Shown here: piece by piece, positions 22,785 to 31,983 of the stretch
Numbering within the stretch: the first letter of the stretch is position 1
Layout of the letters: every line of letters starts with the position of its first letter
Assembly (NCBI RefSeq): GCF_018327645.1
Contig: NZ_BMAY01000002.1
Span: forward strand, 124,001-188,000
DNA length: 64,000 bases
Direction: 5' to 3'
Source of the DNA: Lactobacillus corticis
GTDB taxonomy: Bacteria; Bacillota; Bacilli; Lactobacillales; Lactobacillaceae
Translations under genes and position numbers: made by a program
Notes under the pieces: model-generated
The model's database searches: none
Seen by the model: the letters and a program-made list of their open reading frames with translations, nothing else
Told to the model about the DNA's origin: nothing

Positions 22785-24605
22785 TTAAACTTCTCGGCTT
22801 AAAACTTCCCGTGCGCGGTCAGCTTCTGTAACCTGACCTGTGTAAAGCAATTCATCACCGAGCTCAATAATCGTGGTTCCGTGTGGTGAAATCCATTTAC
22901 CATCACGCCGAATCCGGCTGACCGTCAAGCCGCCGATAAAGTCCCAATCCATCAAACGCTGACCAGCGTAGTTGGAGTTCTTAACCACCACGTCGTAAAG
23001 CACGCTCTTGGAATCGAGCAAGATATCGTAGAAGGCTGGCGACTCAATCAAAGCCCGCATCGCACTGACATGAATATTGAACATATTGAAGATTTCGATG
23101 CCCTCTTGTTTCATTTCAGCAATCCGCTCAGCACTTGGACTGTTTTGGTAAGCAATTACCCGCTTGACGCCATGTTTCTTCGCCCATTTGGCGACTTCTA
23201 AGTTCTTATCATCATTTTGATAGGCAACCAGCAGAATATCGCAGTCATAAACATTTGCGGCTTCGAAGCTTTCATCATCCCGCTTAAGCAGAACCATATC
23301 TGCTACTCGGCTCTTGTAGGTATTGTAGTATTGCTCATTAGTGGCAACCATTTTTACTGAATACCACTTATCATGAAGCTCTTGGGCAACCGGCACCGTG
23401 CTGACCGTGGCCCCAACGATCGTGACCCGTTCCTTGATCTTATCTTCTGGCGTTAATTCAAATTTCGAATTGAAGATGATCGGTGAAACAATACATACTA
23501 CAATCGCAGCTAAAGTGAAGGCAGCCGACTGGGTTGAGGTCATCACGTTTAATTTACGCGCTACTTGTAAAGCAGGCAGCACAATCGTGATGGTCGTAGC
23601 AGTTAAAAAGCCCCCCGCAAGCGCATTGCGTTTGTTGAAAAAGCGCGCATAAATCACGGCCACCGGCATCTTAGCTAAGAAGAAGCAAATGATTAAGACC
23701 GGCACTAACATCAGTGCTTGGGCATTCGTAAACAGGCTAATCAAATCCAGTTTAACTCCAGTCATAATGAAGAAAAACGGGATAAAGAAGCCATAACCGA
23801 TCGAGGTTAATTTATCCTTGGTTGATTCGCTTGGCTGCAACAATTTCATGATGATCCCAGCCAAAAAGGCCCCCAGGATGTTTTCGGCCCCAACAGTTTC
23901 AGCAACTGTGACCAGGGTGAAAATTAGGAAAAAGGCTAAACGAATGTCCACCTGGGTAGTTGATTTAGTAATCTGAGTAAACCACTGATATGGTCGTTTA
24001 AACCGCAATAAAAGCACAATCGCAGCGATGAATAAGAAGACAATCAACCACAGGGTGCCGCCATTTCCGCCATTGATTGAGGCATAAAAAGTCAATCCAA
24101 ACAAAGGAATAACTTCACCGAAAACGGCAGTCAGGAGAATGGTCTGCCCAATTGGTCGATTTAGAATTTCTTTTTCCTTAAGAGTGGCAATAACTACTCC
24201 CAAGGCGACCGTACTAAAGATGATCGTTGCTAAAACCACATCCTTAAAAAGTCCGAAGGCGCGCAAGAGTGCTGCTAGAATTCCGGCAGCAACCAGGATA
24301 CTAATAAAACCGCCCAGTGCTAAATAAAGCGGATTAACTTTTTCCTTTGGGCGCCCTTCTTCCTTCTTAAAGAGGTCAAAATTAATTTCCATCCCGGATA
24401 GGAACATCAGCAGAATCACACCTAAGTCTGCTAAAAAAGCCAACTGACTATTGTTAGATACTAGATGCAGGCCGCTCTTTCCAATAATTATCCCGACAAT
24501 GATTTCAGCAACTGCAGTAGGTATGTTCTTGAGGTTAAAGCGCGCCATGACAATTGGAATGACCAGCGCCGCAAAAATCACAAGCAACATTGACAGTTGT
24601 TCCAT
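22785..24605 (-). CDS. CPA2 family cation:proton antiporter with RCK (TrkA-N/TrkA-C) domains
   Basis: 606 residues. Residues 1-390 carry about twelve membrane segments of the Na+/H+ exchanger fold (KefB/NapA type), with the unwound-helix region ENILGAFLAGIIM. From about 400 a Rossmann-like TrkA-N domain (VTIVGATVSTVPVAQEL) follows, then TrkA-C near 530-606 (GGLTVSRIRRDGKW, LGDELLYTG). Such proteins exchange K+ or Na+ for H+ for pH and ion balance and are gated by nucleotides. Start: ATG 24605 is preceded at good distance by GGAGG; ATG 24617 would overlap that site. Single-gene transcript, bounded by a terminator. Confidence 0.88.
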   Translation of the reverse strand: MEQLSMLLVIFAALVIPIVMARFNLKNIPTAVAEIIVGIIIGKSGLHLVSNNSQLAFLADLGVILLMFLSGMEINFDLFKKEEGRPKEKVNPLYLALGGFISILVAAGILAALLRAFGLFKDVVLATIIFSTVALGVVIATLKEKEILNRPIGQTILLTAVFGEVIPLFGLTFYASINGGNGGTLWLIVFLFIAAIVLLLRFKRPYQWFTQITKSTTQVDIRLAFFLIFTLVTVAETVGAENILGAFLAGIIMKLLQPSESTKDKLTSIGYGFFIPFFFIMTGVKLDLISLFTNAQALMLVPVLIICFFLAKMPVAVIYARFFNKRNALAGGFLTATTITIVLPALQVARKLNVMTSTQSAAFTLAAIVVCIVSPIIFNSKFELTPEDKIKERVTIVGATVSTVPVAQELHDKWYSVKMVATNEQYYNTYKSRVADMVLLKRDDESFEAANVYDCDILLVAYQNDDKNLEVAKWAKKHGVKRVIAYQNSPSAERIAEMKQEGIEIFNMFNIHVSAMRALIESPAFYDILLDSKSVLYDVVVKNSNYAGQRLMDWDFIGGLTVSRIRRDGKWISPHGTTIIELGDELLYTGQVTEADRAREVLSREV

Positions 24606-24698
24606 AATTTCCTCCATTCATTTTGTTTGCATCTATAATAACAAAATATCTGCAAAAATGGCGGATAAAGGTCTTTGACTTGAAATGAAAAAATACTA

Positions 24699-24727
24699 TT
24701 GACAAATTAATTTATTCTCTTTAGTAT
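24699..24727 (+). promoter_or_regulatory. Promoter of the T-box leader
   Basis: TTGACA, 17-base spacer, TAGTAT; transcription would start just before the leader RNA. Confidence 0.75.
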
Positions 24728-24734
24728 TAGAAAT

Positions 24735-24990
24735 AAGTTAAGATAAACAGCGATGACGAGGAAAGTAGCTGCTGGCTTTTGGCACAGAGAGCCTTCATGA
24801 TGGTGCAAGAAGGAGCAGAAGCGGGATGCGAAAATGGCCTCGGAGCAGAAGGTGCGATATTCAGTGCCTTCAGGGTCCGCCCTATACCGCGGTAACGTAT
24901 CGCCTTCTTGGCCGTACGTGAGGCCCAAAATAGGTGGTACCGCGCTCAGGCGCCCTATTAGATCAAGCAGATCTAGTAGGGCGTTTTTTA
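24735..24990 (+). promoter_or_regulatory. T-box riboswitch leader, probable methionine specifier
   Basis: Stem I: GATGACGAGG with AAAGTAG on the 5' side, apical AGAGAG followed by the CCTTC/GAAGG distal hairpin, closing with CCTCG. The T-box sequence AGGTGGTACCGCG is at 24932-24944. The terminator is CGCCCTATTAGATC (24951-24964) / GATCTAGTAGGGCG (24970-24983) plus T6. Folding by hand puts GAAAATGG opposite AAAGTA in the specifier loop, so AUG (24834-24836) is the likely specifier: methionyl-tRNA. Uncharged tRNA would favour antitermination and expression of the OppA gene. Confidence 0.85.
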
Positions 24991-25025
24991 TTTGCTGGTT
25001 ACACAAAATGAGAGGAAGAGAAGAT

Positions 25026-26648
25026 ATGAAGTTCAAACCATTTTTTATTGCAGCCGCTGCTCTTTTATTGACAGCCTGCAGCTCCAATAAGGCAAGTTCT
25101 GGTTCTACTGCCAAAAAACAAGTTCTCAATTGGTCAGAATCCACTGCTTTGTCAACGCAAGATCCGTCCCTGGCTACCGATACCACCAGTTTCCAGGCAT
25201 TGTTAAACACAGGAGATGGGCTCTATCGTTTGGATAAAAATAATAAGCCTAAACTGTCACTGGCTAAGAGCGTTAAAGTAACGGACGGCGGGAAGCAATA
25301 TGACTTCACTTTGCGCAAAGATGCTAAATGGTCTAATGGGGATCAAATCACCGCCAAGGACTTCGTATATTCATATCGCAGAACGGTTACGCCAGCAACC
25401 AAGTCTGCTATGGCTTTTTACCTGTATCAAATCAAAAATGCCCAGGCTATTAACTCCGGGAAAAAACAGCCGACTGCTTTAGGCGTTACAGCAGTTTCTA
25501 AGTACCATTTACGGATTAAGCTTACTCGCCCTTTGAGCTACTTCAAGATTTTATTATCTTGGCCATTGTTCTTCCCGCAAAACCAAAAGTTCGTTGAACA
25601 AGCGGGCAAACTTTACGGTACCCAAGCTAAATACACGGTTTCATCCGGACCATTCGTTTTAAAGAAGTGGACTGGCACCAACAAGAGCTGGACCTTAGTC
25701 AAAAACAAGTACTACTGGGATAAAAAGCATGTGAAACTGACCAAGGTTAATGAACAAGTCAGTGAATCCACTACTACCAGCTACAATCTTTTCCAAGCTG
25801 GCAAAGCTGATGAGACCTTATTATCAGGCGAGCAAGTTTCTGCTAACAAGAATAAAGCAGGTTACCACCAACGTTTATCTTCAGCCATCCAACGGCTAGA
25901 ATTGAACCAAAACAAGGTAAAAGCCTTCAAGAATCAGTCAATTCGTCAAGCTTTCTCATATGCAATCAACCGTAAGCAATTAGCTTACAATGTTCTAAAA
26001 GACGGTTCGGTACCTGCTAAGGGGTTCGTGCCTTCAGGCATGGGAACCAACCCCAAGACCGGAGCACAATTTGAAGACGATGCTTACGTCAAGAGTGCTG
26101 TTTCCTACAATTTAGCCAAGGCCAAGAAACTGCTTAAGAAGGGCTATCAAGAAACCGGCATTAAGTCAATCAAGGTAACGCTATTAGTTAGCGACACTGA
26201 TTCCGCCAAGCAAACCGCTGAATTCCTGCAAAGCAAGCTTGACCAGCTCCCAGGCGTATCAATTTCAATTCAAAGCTTGCCATATACGCAATTAATTCAA
26301 CGGCAATCTGCCGGCAACTACCAATTAACGGTTAAAAATTGGCAAGCCGTGTTCGGCGATCCTATCAACTTCTTGGACGTTTATGAAACTGGCTCCAGCT
26401 ATTTAAACAACGGCTGGTCCAACAAGACATTTGATAAGCTTTTGCATGAATCAGAAAATGTCTACGGCAACCAACCCGTTACACGCTGGAAGAAGTTAGT
26501 CGCAGCTGAAAAAGTATTAATGAAGAGCCAAGGTACGATTCCGTTGATTCAAGTTGCTAAACCGCAACTGCTGAAGACTTCAGTTAAAGGCGTATCCTTT
26601 AACCCAACTGGCGTGCCATACGACTTCAAGAACGTTTACCTCAAATAA
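25026..26648 (+). CDS. Oligopeptide ABC transporter substrate-binding lipoprotein (OppA family)
   Basis: 540 residues, SBP_bac_5 family. Lipoprotein signal: MKFKPFF, hydrophobic core, lipobox LLTAC with Cys at residue 19. The family block RKDAKWSNGDQITAKDFVYSYRR is present near residue 100. It binds peptides outside the membrane and hands them to Opp permeases, none of which are nearby. ATG 25026 has AGGAAGAG before it; the frame extends into the leader but that part is the riboswitch. Regulation by the T-box directly upstream, probably sensing methionine, suggests a role in supplying methionine-containing peptides. That link is inference. Confidence 0.93.
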   Translation: MKFKPFFIAAAALLLTACSSNKASSGSTAKKQVLNWSESTALSTQDPSLATDTTSFQALLNTGDGLYRLDKNNKPKLSLAKSVKVTDGGKQYDFTLRKDAKWSNGDQITAKDFVYSYRRTVTPATKSAMAFYLYQIKNAQAINSGKKQPTALGVTAVSKYHLRIKLTRPLSYFKILLSWPLFFPQNQKFVEQAGKLYGTQAKYTVSSGPFVLKKWTGTNKSWTLVKNKYYWDKKHVKLTKVNEQVSESTTTSYNLFQAGKADETLLSGEQVSANKNKAGYHQRLSSAIQRLELNQNKVKAFKNQSIRQAFSYAINRKQLAYNVLKDGSVPAKGFVPSGMGTNPKTGAQFEDDAYVKSAVSYNLAKAKKLLKKGYQETGIKSIKVTLLVSDTDSAKQTAEFLQSKLDQLPGVSISIQSLPYTQLIQRQSAGNYQLTVKNWQAVFGDPINFLDVYETGSSYLNNGWSNKTFDKLLHESENVYGNQPVTRWKKLVAAEKVLMKSQGTIPLIQVAKPQLLKTSVKGVSFNPTGVPYDFKNVYLK

Positions 26649-26675
26649 AAAAAGAACCCTCACGGGTTCTTTTTA
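26647..26675. terminator. Terminator between oppA-like and glcD-like genes
   Basis: AAAGAACCC / GGGTTCTTT stem with A- and T-runs on both sides; works for both convergent genes. Confidence 0.85.
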
Positions 26676-26679
26676 CTTG

Positions 26680-28137
26680 CTAGACTAATTCTTTTGAACT
26701 GCTGCCTTGAGCATTATGCTTGCTGTCTTCCGCATCTTCCAATGGGAAAATCTTATCTGGGTTGATTACCCCATTTGGATCAAACAAAGCCTTAACTTTT
26801 CTCAATAGGTCAGTGTAGTCCTTGCCATAAAAGTCTTCGTAGAAGTCCTTGCGAGCGTAGCCGATTCCATGTTCACCTGACATATTGCCATCTACTGCGC
26901 GCGCCGTCTTGTACAATTCACTGATTACGTAGTTTGACTTGTCAGCAAATTCTTGATCATTTAATTCGTCGGAACATAGGTAAATGTGCAGGTTACCGTC
27001 ACCAGCATGGCCAAAGTTTGGAATCCGCATGCCAGTTTCTGCTTCCAATTCATCGATCCGCTTTAAGACGTCCGGAATATGGTTGATTGGCACGCTGACA
27101 TCAACTTCGTCCATCTTCGGCGTAGATTTTTGAATTGCCAGCAGCAAGGATTCACGAGCTTCCCAAATCAGCTTGGCCTCAGCACTATCAGCATCCAAAA
27201 CTACTGGTTTCATACCATGCATCGTGCTGGTTACTTCAACAATCGTATCAAGTTGGGCTTGTAATTCTTCCTTAGTAAAGGCATCAAGACCTAAGATAAT
27301 GAAGCCGTCGCCTTCCTTGATTGGGAATTCTTTTTCGTAGTACTTTTCCCACAAATTCAAAACTTTGCGGCCCATGAATTCAACCGTCGTTGGAACCACG
27401 CCACTAGCTAAAATAGCTGGTACTGATTCAATTGCGTGAGTTAACGTATCAAATGGAATAACTGCATTGATACTTTGCTTTGGCTTTGGGTAGAGGCGGA
27501 CAGTAACTTCGCAAACAACTCCCAAGGTCCCTTCAGAGCCGATAATCAAGTCTTTAATTGAGTAGCCGGAACTGGCCTTAACTGACTTGGAGCCGAGCTT
27601 GTAAAGCTTGCCATCGGTCATCGCCACTTTCAATTGGCGAATATGTTCACGGGTTACGCCGTACTTGATTGCCTTCAAGCCACCGGCATTCGTGTTAACA
27701 TTGCCCCCGATCGTTGCCCAGTGCATTGCTGGAGCTGGCATATAAGTAAATGGCTTGTCTGCCAAGAATTTATCAAGGTCATTCAGCCGCATTCCGGCTT
27801 GCACCGTTAAAGTCAGTGAACCCGGATCATACTCAACAACCTGGTTCATCTTTACCATATCCAGTGAAATGCCATGGTGCACGGTCAAGTTGGCACCCAT
27901 CAAACCAGTTGAGTTGCCGCGCGGTACCAATGGAATCTTATGGTCGCTAGCATACTTAACAACTTTTTGGACTTCTTCGTTGGTAGTTGGTTGGATAACC
28001 AAATCAGGCATTGCGCGAACCGTCTTAAATTGGTCATGATCCCAGTGTTCAGTTGGTTCGGTAATAAAGCGTTCAGGATCTGCGATATATGAGCGTAAAG
28101 TTTCAATGTCGGCAGCGGTTAACTTGTTAAATTGCAT
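26680..28137 (-). CDS. FAD-binding oxidoreductase (GlcD / D-lactate dehydrogenase-like)
   Basis: 485 residues of the FAD-binding_4 plus FAD-oxidase_C type. The FAD domain has VPRGNSTGLMGANLTV near residue 80 and the PAPAMHWATIGGNVNTNAGGLKAIKYG segment. The C-terminal domain shows NFGHAGDGNLHIY and SGEHGIGYARKDF, the conserved substrate-end motifs. The family oxidises D-2-hydroxy acids such as glycolate or D-lactate. Start at ATG 28137 follows a GGGGGG ribosome site; a longer frame is unlikely. The iron-sulfur partner GlcF is not adjacent, so this is a stand-alone enzyme. Confidence 0.88.
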   Translation of the reverse strand: MQFNKLTAADIETLRSYIADPERFITEPTEHWDHDQFKTVRAMPDLVIQPTTNEEVQKVVKYASDHKIPLVPRGNSTGLMGANLTVHHGISLDMVKMNQVVEYDPGSLTLTVQAGMRLNDLDKFLADKPFTYMPAPAMHWATIGGNVNTNAGGLKAIKYGVTREHIRQLKVAMTDGKLYKLGSKSVKASSGYSIKDLIIGSEGTLGVVCEVTVRLYPKPKQSINAVIPFDTLTHAIESVPAILASGVVPTTVEFMGRKVLNLWEKYYEKEFPIKEGDGFIILGLDAFTKEELQAQLDTIVEVTSTMHGMKPVVLDADSAEAKLIWEARESLLLAIQKSTPKMDEVDVSVPINHIPDVLKRIDELEAETGMRIPNFGHAGDGNLHIYLCSDELNDQEFADKSNYVISELYKTARAVDGNMSGEHGIGYARKDFYEDFYGKDYTDLLRKVKALFDPNGVINPDKIFPLEDAEDSKHNAQGSSSKELV

Positions 28138-28406
28138 ATTGGATGCCCCCCTATTTTGAAAAAATGTTTTCGTCAATTTCTACTCTATCCCAGCACAAAT
28201 GAAAGCGCAAACATTTTATTTTGACTTTTCTGAATGTTATTTAAAGAACCTAGACCAGCTAGCATGTCAATCATTTAAATAAATCAAAAAAATTATTTTT
28301 TAGCGATAATCAGTCTTTTTGTTCTATATGGACCAATTACCGCTTTTCCTTGCGCTATAATTATTTTTAACTGCTAATCTATGCTTAGAAATTGAGGTTA
28401 TGCATC

Positions 28407-29222
28407 ATGACAGAACTTATTTTTAGTGATATTGACGGCACTTTAATTAATCAAAAGAAAGAAATTACGCCACTGACGAAACGCGCCCTGCAGTACCTAA
28501 TCGCAACGGGCAATCTTTTCATTCCCGTCTCAGCTCGCAGCCCTCAAGCAATTCGTTCGGTAACAGATGAGATTATGCCTGATTGCCCTATTGGAGCTTT
28601 CAACGGCAGTTTAATTTACGACGAAAAAGGGCAAGTGATGCGTTCTATCACTATGGATTACGCCTCTGCGCACGCAATTATCCAATTGATCGAAGAACAA
28701 TATCCAACTCAAGTCAGCTGGAACTTATACTACTATGACCAGTGGTACTGCGCTTTGCCAAAAAGCAGCCGCGTTCAAACAGAAGAAAGAATTGTAAAGG
28801 TGTCGGCTGAACCGATCCTGTTGCCTGAACTTGATGCCAAACAATTGCCTGGAGCTCACAAACTCCTCTTGATCGGTGATCCCCAAGTTCTTGACGCCCT
28901 GCAACCGCAGCTAAAGCAGCGCTTTAACCAACTTGATTTTGTCAAAAGCGATCAACACCTCTTAGAGGCTATTCCTAAAGGAATCCAAAAAAGCGACATC
29001 ATTGATTTCTTCTGCCAGCACGAAAAGCTTGATAATACGCATACTTGGGCTTTTGGCGACAACTACAATGATGAAGCCCTCTTGCGGGCAGCCAACCACA
29101 GCTTTTTGATGGGCAATGCTCCAAAAGACTTGCAGCCCCAATTCACCTTGACTGCTGATAACGATCACGATGGCATTTATGTGGCCCTGAAAAAATATTT
29201 CCCAGGAAATTTGCCTTTTTAA
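28407..29222 (+). CDS. HAD-superfamily Cof-type sugar phosphatase
   Basis: 271 residues. Motif I SDIDGTL (nucleophile Asp and acid Asp), motif II Ser in PVSARSP, motif III Lys before SDIIDFF, motif IV FGDNYNDEALL; the alpha/beta cap lies between about 85 and 185, which is class IIB. These enzymes dephosphorylate sugar phosphates, FMN or similar. ATG 28407 is nine bases after GAGG. Specific substrate unknown. A TATAAT hexamer lies at about 28353-28358. Confidence 0.88.
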   Translation: MTELIFSDIDGTLINQKKEITPLTKRALQYLIATGNLFIPVSARSPQAIRSVTDEIMPDCPIGAFNGSLIYDEKGQVMRSITMDYASAHAIIQLIEEQYPTQVSWNLYYYDQWYCALPKSSRVQTEERIVKVSAEPILLPELDAKQLPGAHKLLLIGDPQVLDALQPQLKQRFNQLDFVKSDQHLLEAIPKGIQKSDIIDFFCQHEKLDNTHTWAFGDNYNDEALLRAANHSFLMGNAPKDLQPQFTLTADNDHDGIYVALKKYFPGNLPF

Positions 29223-29231
29223 TCCGTAATG

Positions 29232-29270
29232 TTGACATGTGTAAACTTAACTGCTAAGATTACATATGTA
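29232..29270 (+). promoter_or_regulatory. Copper operon promoter with two CopY-type cop boxes
   Basis: TTGACA (29232-29237), 17 bases, TAAGAT (29255-29260). GACATGTGTA (29234-29243) overlaps the -35 and TACATATGTA (29261-29270) follows the -10; both fit the CopY box TACANNTGTA, the second perfectly. Placement predicts copper-dependent derepression. Confidence 0.8.
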
Positions 29271-29292
29271 AACAGAAAAGGAGTCGATTAAA

Positions 29293-29670
29293 ATGGCAGC
29301 ATCACAAATTATTACCATTGTTTTCGGTTTGGGTCTGATCGCCTTTATCCTCTGGTGGTTCTTTGCACCTCATAAGGAAACTGCAGTTCATGCAGAAGTC
29401 AAAGACGGCCAGCAATCAGAAACCGTTGTAGTTAAAGGGGGCTATAGTCCTGCAACCATCATTGTTAAGAAGGGCCTGCCAGCCACCATTAACTTTGATC
29501 TGCAAGATTCAACCGCCTGCTTATCAATGATCACGTTTGATAAGCTGGGCATAAACGAAAAGTTGAATGCCGCTAAAGATACAACCGTCAAAATTCCTAC
29601 CAGCCAAGCCGGCGAGTACAACTTCGCTTGCGGAATGGATATGTTTCATGGAAAGGTGATCGTTAAATAA
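29293..29670 (+). CDS. Membrane-anchored cupredoxin-like copper protein
   Basis: 125 residues with one N-terminal membrane segment (about 5-23, ending WWFFAPH) and a cupredoxin_1-type beta-barrel from about 42. Putative copper ligands are Cys and Met in STACLSM and in [13 protein letters not shown]. It is the first gene of the copper operon behind CopY-type boxes and shares one base with the next cupredoxin gene. It probably binds copper outside the membrane and passes it on or buffers it; this is inferred. Confidence 0.82.
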   Translation: MAASQIITIVFGLGLIAFILWWFFAPHKETAVHAEVKDGQQSETVVVKGGYSPATIIVKKGLPATINFDLQDSTACLSMITFDKLGINEKLNAAKDTTVKIPTSQAGEYNFACGMDMFHGKVIVK

Positions 29671-29948
29671 TGTCTCTATTCAGTAAAAAGCAAAACGCAA
29701 AAATCGTTGTTGATGGCGGCTACAAGCCGGAAGTCGTTCATTTTAAGCAAGGCCAGCCGGCTCAAGTCGCATTCCATGCCAAGAATGTTAACGGCTGTTT
29801 GTCACACGTTGTTTTCAAAGACCTTAATGTTGATTCAGATTTAACTGCTCAAAAAGTTACTAAGATTAACATTCCAACCGACAAGCCAGGTGAATACAAC
29901 TTCGCTTGCGGGATGGACATGTTCCACGGAAAGATTGTTATCGACTAA
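29670..29948 (+). CDS. Soluble cupredoxin-like copper protein
   Basis: 92-residue paralogue of the previous protein without the membrane anchor: [28 protein letters not shown], and the same [13 protein letters not shown] end. No signal peptide, so probably cytoplasmic. Overlaps both neighbours by a single base (TAATG junctions). May deliver copper to the ATPase, replacing the heavy-metal domain that the ATPase lacks. Confidence 0.8.
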   Translation: MSLFSKKQNAKIVVDGGYKPEVVHFKQGQPAQVAFHAKNVNGCLSHVVFKDLNVDSDLTAQKVTKINIPTDKPGEYNFACGMDMFHGKIVID

Positions 29949-31867
29949 TGAAACTCTCAAACATCCAACGCTTTTGGATCTCATTCGTCCTTGCGATTCC
30001 AATGCTCATCCAAATGTTGGCCATGCCATTTCATTGGATGATGCCTTACTATAACTGGGTTGCCCTTATAACCACCACCATCATTATGGCTATCTCGGCT
30101 GCTCCATATTGGAAGAGTGCCTGGGCGGCTTTTCAAAAGCACAGCGCAAACATGAATACTTTAGTCGCTATTGGTACCTCAGTTGCCTACTTCTACAGCA
30201 TCTTTGCCATGATTACCGGCCGCGAAGTGTACTTTGAAAGTGCTGCTTTTGTGACGGTCTTCGTTCTTTTAGGCGATGCCCTAGAAGAAAAGATGCATAA
30301 CAATGCCAATAACGCCTTAGCTAGTCTATTGAAGCTGCAGGCTAAGGATGCAGAAATCGAACGCAATGGCGAATTTGTCCGTGTTCCCCTAGACCAAGTA
30401 AAGACTGGTGCTACAATCCGCGTTAAGCCTGGTGAAAAGGTACCAGTCGATGGCGTTATTTTAACTGGTTCTACCAGTATCGACGAATCAATGGTTACCG
30501 GTGAAAGCATGCCGGTGAAAAAGACAGTCGGCGACGAAGTGGTTGGGTCAACCATCAACTCAACCGGAACTTTTACTTTCAAGGCAACCAAAGTCGGTGA
30601 AGATACGGTCTTAGCGCAAATCGTCGACTTTGTTAAAAAAGCACAAACCAGCCATGCTCCGATTCAAAAGCTGACTGATAAATTCTCTAACATCTTTGTG
30701 CCCGCAGTTTTGATCATTGCGATTGCTACTTTTGTCATCTGGTATGCCTTCTTAGGCGCCAGCTTCGTTGAAGCTTTGCTTTTTGCCATTAGCGTCCTCG
30801 TAATCGCCTGCCCGTGTGCTTTGGGACTAGCTACGCCAACCGCTTTAATGGTCGGTACTGCACGGGCTGCCAACATGGGGGTTTTGATTAAGAATGGCGA
30901 AGCCTTACAGGAAGCTAGCGACATTGACACGATTGTCTTTGATAAAACCGGTACGATCACCAATGGTAAGCCGGTAGTAACTGATGTGATTGGCCCACGT
31001 AAGGAAATATTGCAGCTAGCTGCCAGTTTGGAAGACTCGTCTGAACACCCTTTGGCACAAGCTGTTGTTGCTGCCGCCAAGGCTGACAAGCTCGATTTAA
31101 CAGCTGCCAACAACTTCAAAGCTATTGAGGGTAAAGGCGTTTCTGGCAGCATAAATGGCCAAGAGATTCTTATCGGAAGCGAAAAACTGTTCGCCGATGG
31201 CAATATTTCCCAGGAAATATCTAACCAGGCAACCGCCTTGCAAAAAGCTGCCAAAACCGTCGTCTATGTTGGTAAAAATGGCCAAGCTGTGGGTTTGATC
31301 GCAATTCAAGATGCGCCAAAACCAACGTCTAAAGAAGCTATGGCTGCTTTAACCAAGCGCGGTTACCACACAGTAATGCTGACGGGCGATAACCAAGACG
31401 TGGCCCAAGCAATTGCTGATCAGGTTGGCATTAGTGAAGTAATTGCTGGCGTTTTGCCAAACCAAAAGGCTGATGAAATTCAAAAGCTACAATCTGCTGG
31501 TCGTAAGGTCGCCTTTGTTGGTGACGGGATCAATGATGCCCCTGCCCTGTCAGTAGCTGATGTCGGAATTGCCATGGGATCAGGAACTGATATTGCCATT
31601 GAATCCGGCAGCATTGTCTTAATGCAAAATGATCTGCGCGGCGTGGTTAAGGCCTTGGAAATGGCTAAAAAGACCTTCAACCGCATCAAGCTCAACCTCT
31701 TCTGGGCAATGATCTACAACATGATCGGAATTCCAATTGCCGCCGGCTTATTCATGCAAGTTGGACTGCAGCTTAGCCCTGAATTAGCGGGACTAGCAAT
31801 GGCCTTCAGTTCGGTTTCGGTAGTCACTAGCTCCTTGCTGCTCAACAAGACCAAGGTTGCGGTTTAA
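29948..31867 (+). CDS. Copper-translocating P1B-type ATPase without N-terminal metal-binding domain
   Basis: 639 residues from ATG 29948. Eight membrane segments. Ion channel motif CPC in [13 protein letters not shown], phosphorylation motif DKTGT, TGES in the actuator domain, nucleotide-domain SEHPLAQAV, hinge [10 protein letters not shown]. The N-terminus begins directly with membrane helices ([12 protein letters not shown]), without CxxC heavy-metal domain or His-rich stretch. The final helices contain YN and MxxSS-type residues (AFSSVSVV) common in copper exporters. Exports copper from the cytoplasm. Operon with two cupredoxin-like genes behind cop boxes. Confidence 0.93.
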   Translation: MKLSNIQRFWISFVLAIPMLIQMLAMPFHWMMPYYNWVALITTTIIMAISAAPYWKSAWAAFQKHSANMNTLVAIGTSVAYFYSIFAMITGREVYFESAAFVTVFVLLGDALEEKMHNNANNALASLLKLQAKDAEIERNGEFVRVPLDQVKTGATIRVKPGEKVPVDGVILTGSTSIDESMVTGESMPVKKTVGDEVVGSTINSTGTFTFKATKVGEDTVLAQIVDFVKKAQTSHAPIQKLTDKFSNIFVPAVLIIAIATFVIWYAFLGASFVEALLFAISVLVIACPCALGLATPTALMVGTARAANMGVLIKNGEALQEASDIDTIVFDKTGTITNGKPVVTDVIGPRKEILQLAASLEDSSEHPLAQAVVAAAKADKLDLTAANNFKAIEGKGVSGSINGQEILIGSEKLFADGNISQEISNQATALQKAAKTVVYVGKNGQAVGLIAIQDAPKPTSKEAMAALTKRGYHTVMLTGDNQDVAQAIADQVGISEVIAGVLPNQKADEIQKLQSAGRKVAFVGDGINDAPALSVADVGIAMGSGTDIAIESGSIVLMQNDLRGVVKALEMAKKTFNRIKLNLFWAMIYNMIGIPIAAGLFMQVGLQLSPELAGLAMAFSSVSVVTSSLLLNKTKVAV

Positions 31868-31931
31868 CCCTCTTCCCTCTAAACTAACTTCTATAATCTA
31901 TACTTATCTACTTTTTACTATCTAACACACT

Positions 31932-31976
31932 AAAACGGCGCTAGGATAATTAATCCTAACGCCGTTTTCTTATTTT
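31932..31976. terminator. Bidirectional terminator between copper ATPase and ClC
   Basis: AAAACGGCG and TAGGAT pair with ATCCTA and CGCCGTTTT, T-rich on the plus side. Confidence 0.88.
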
Positions 31977-31983
31977 TTCTTTT

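Noticed and set aside
24834-25025. N-terminal extension of the OppA gene into the leader
   Set aside because: The extension is the T-box RNA; the lipoprotein signal and ribosome site place the start at 25026.
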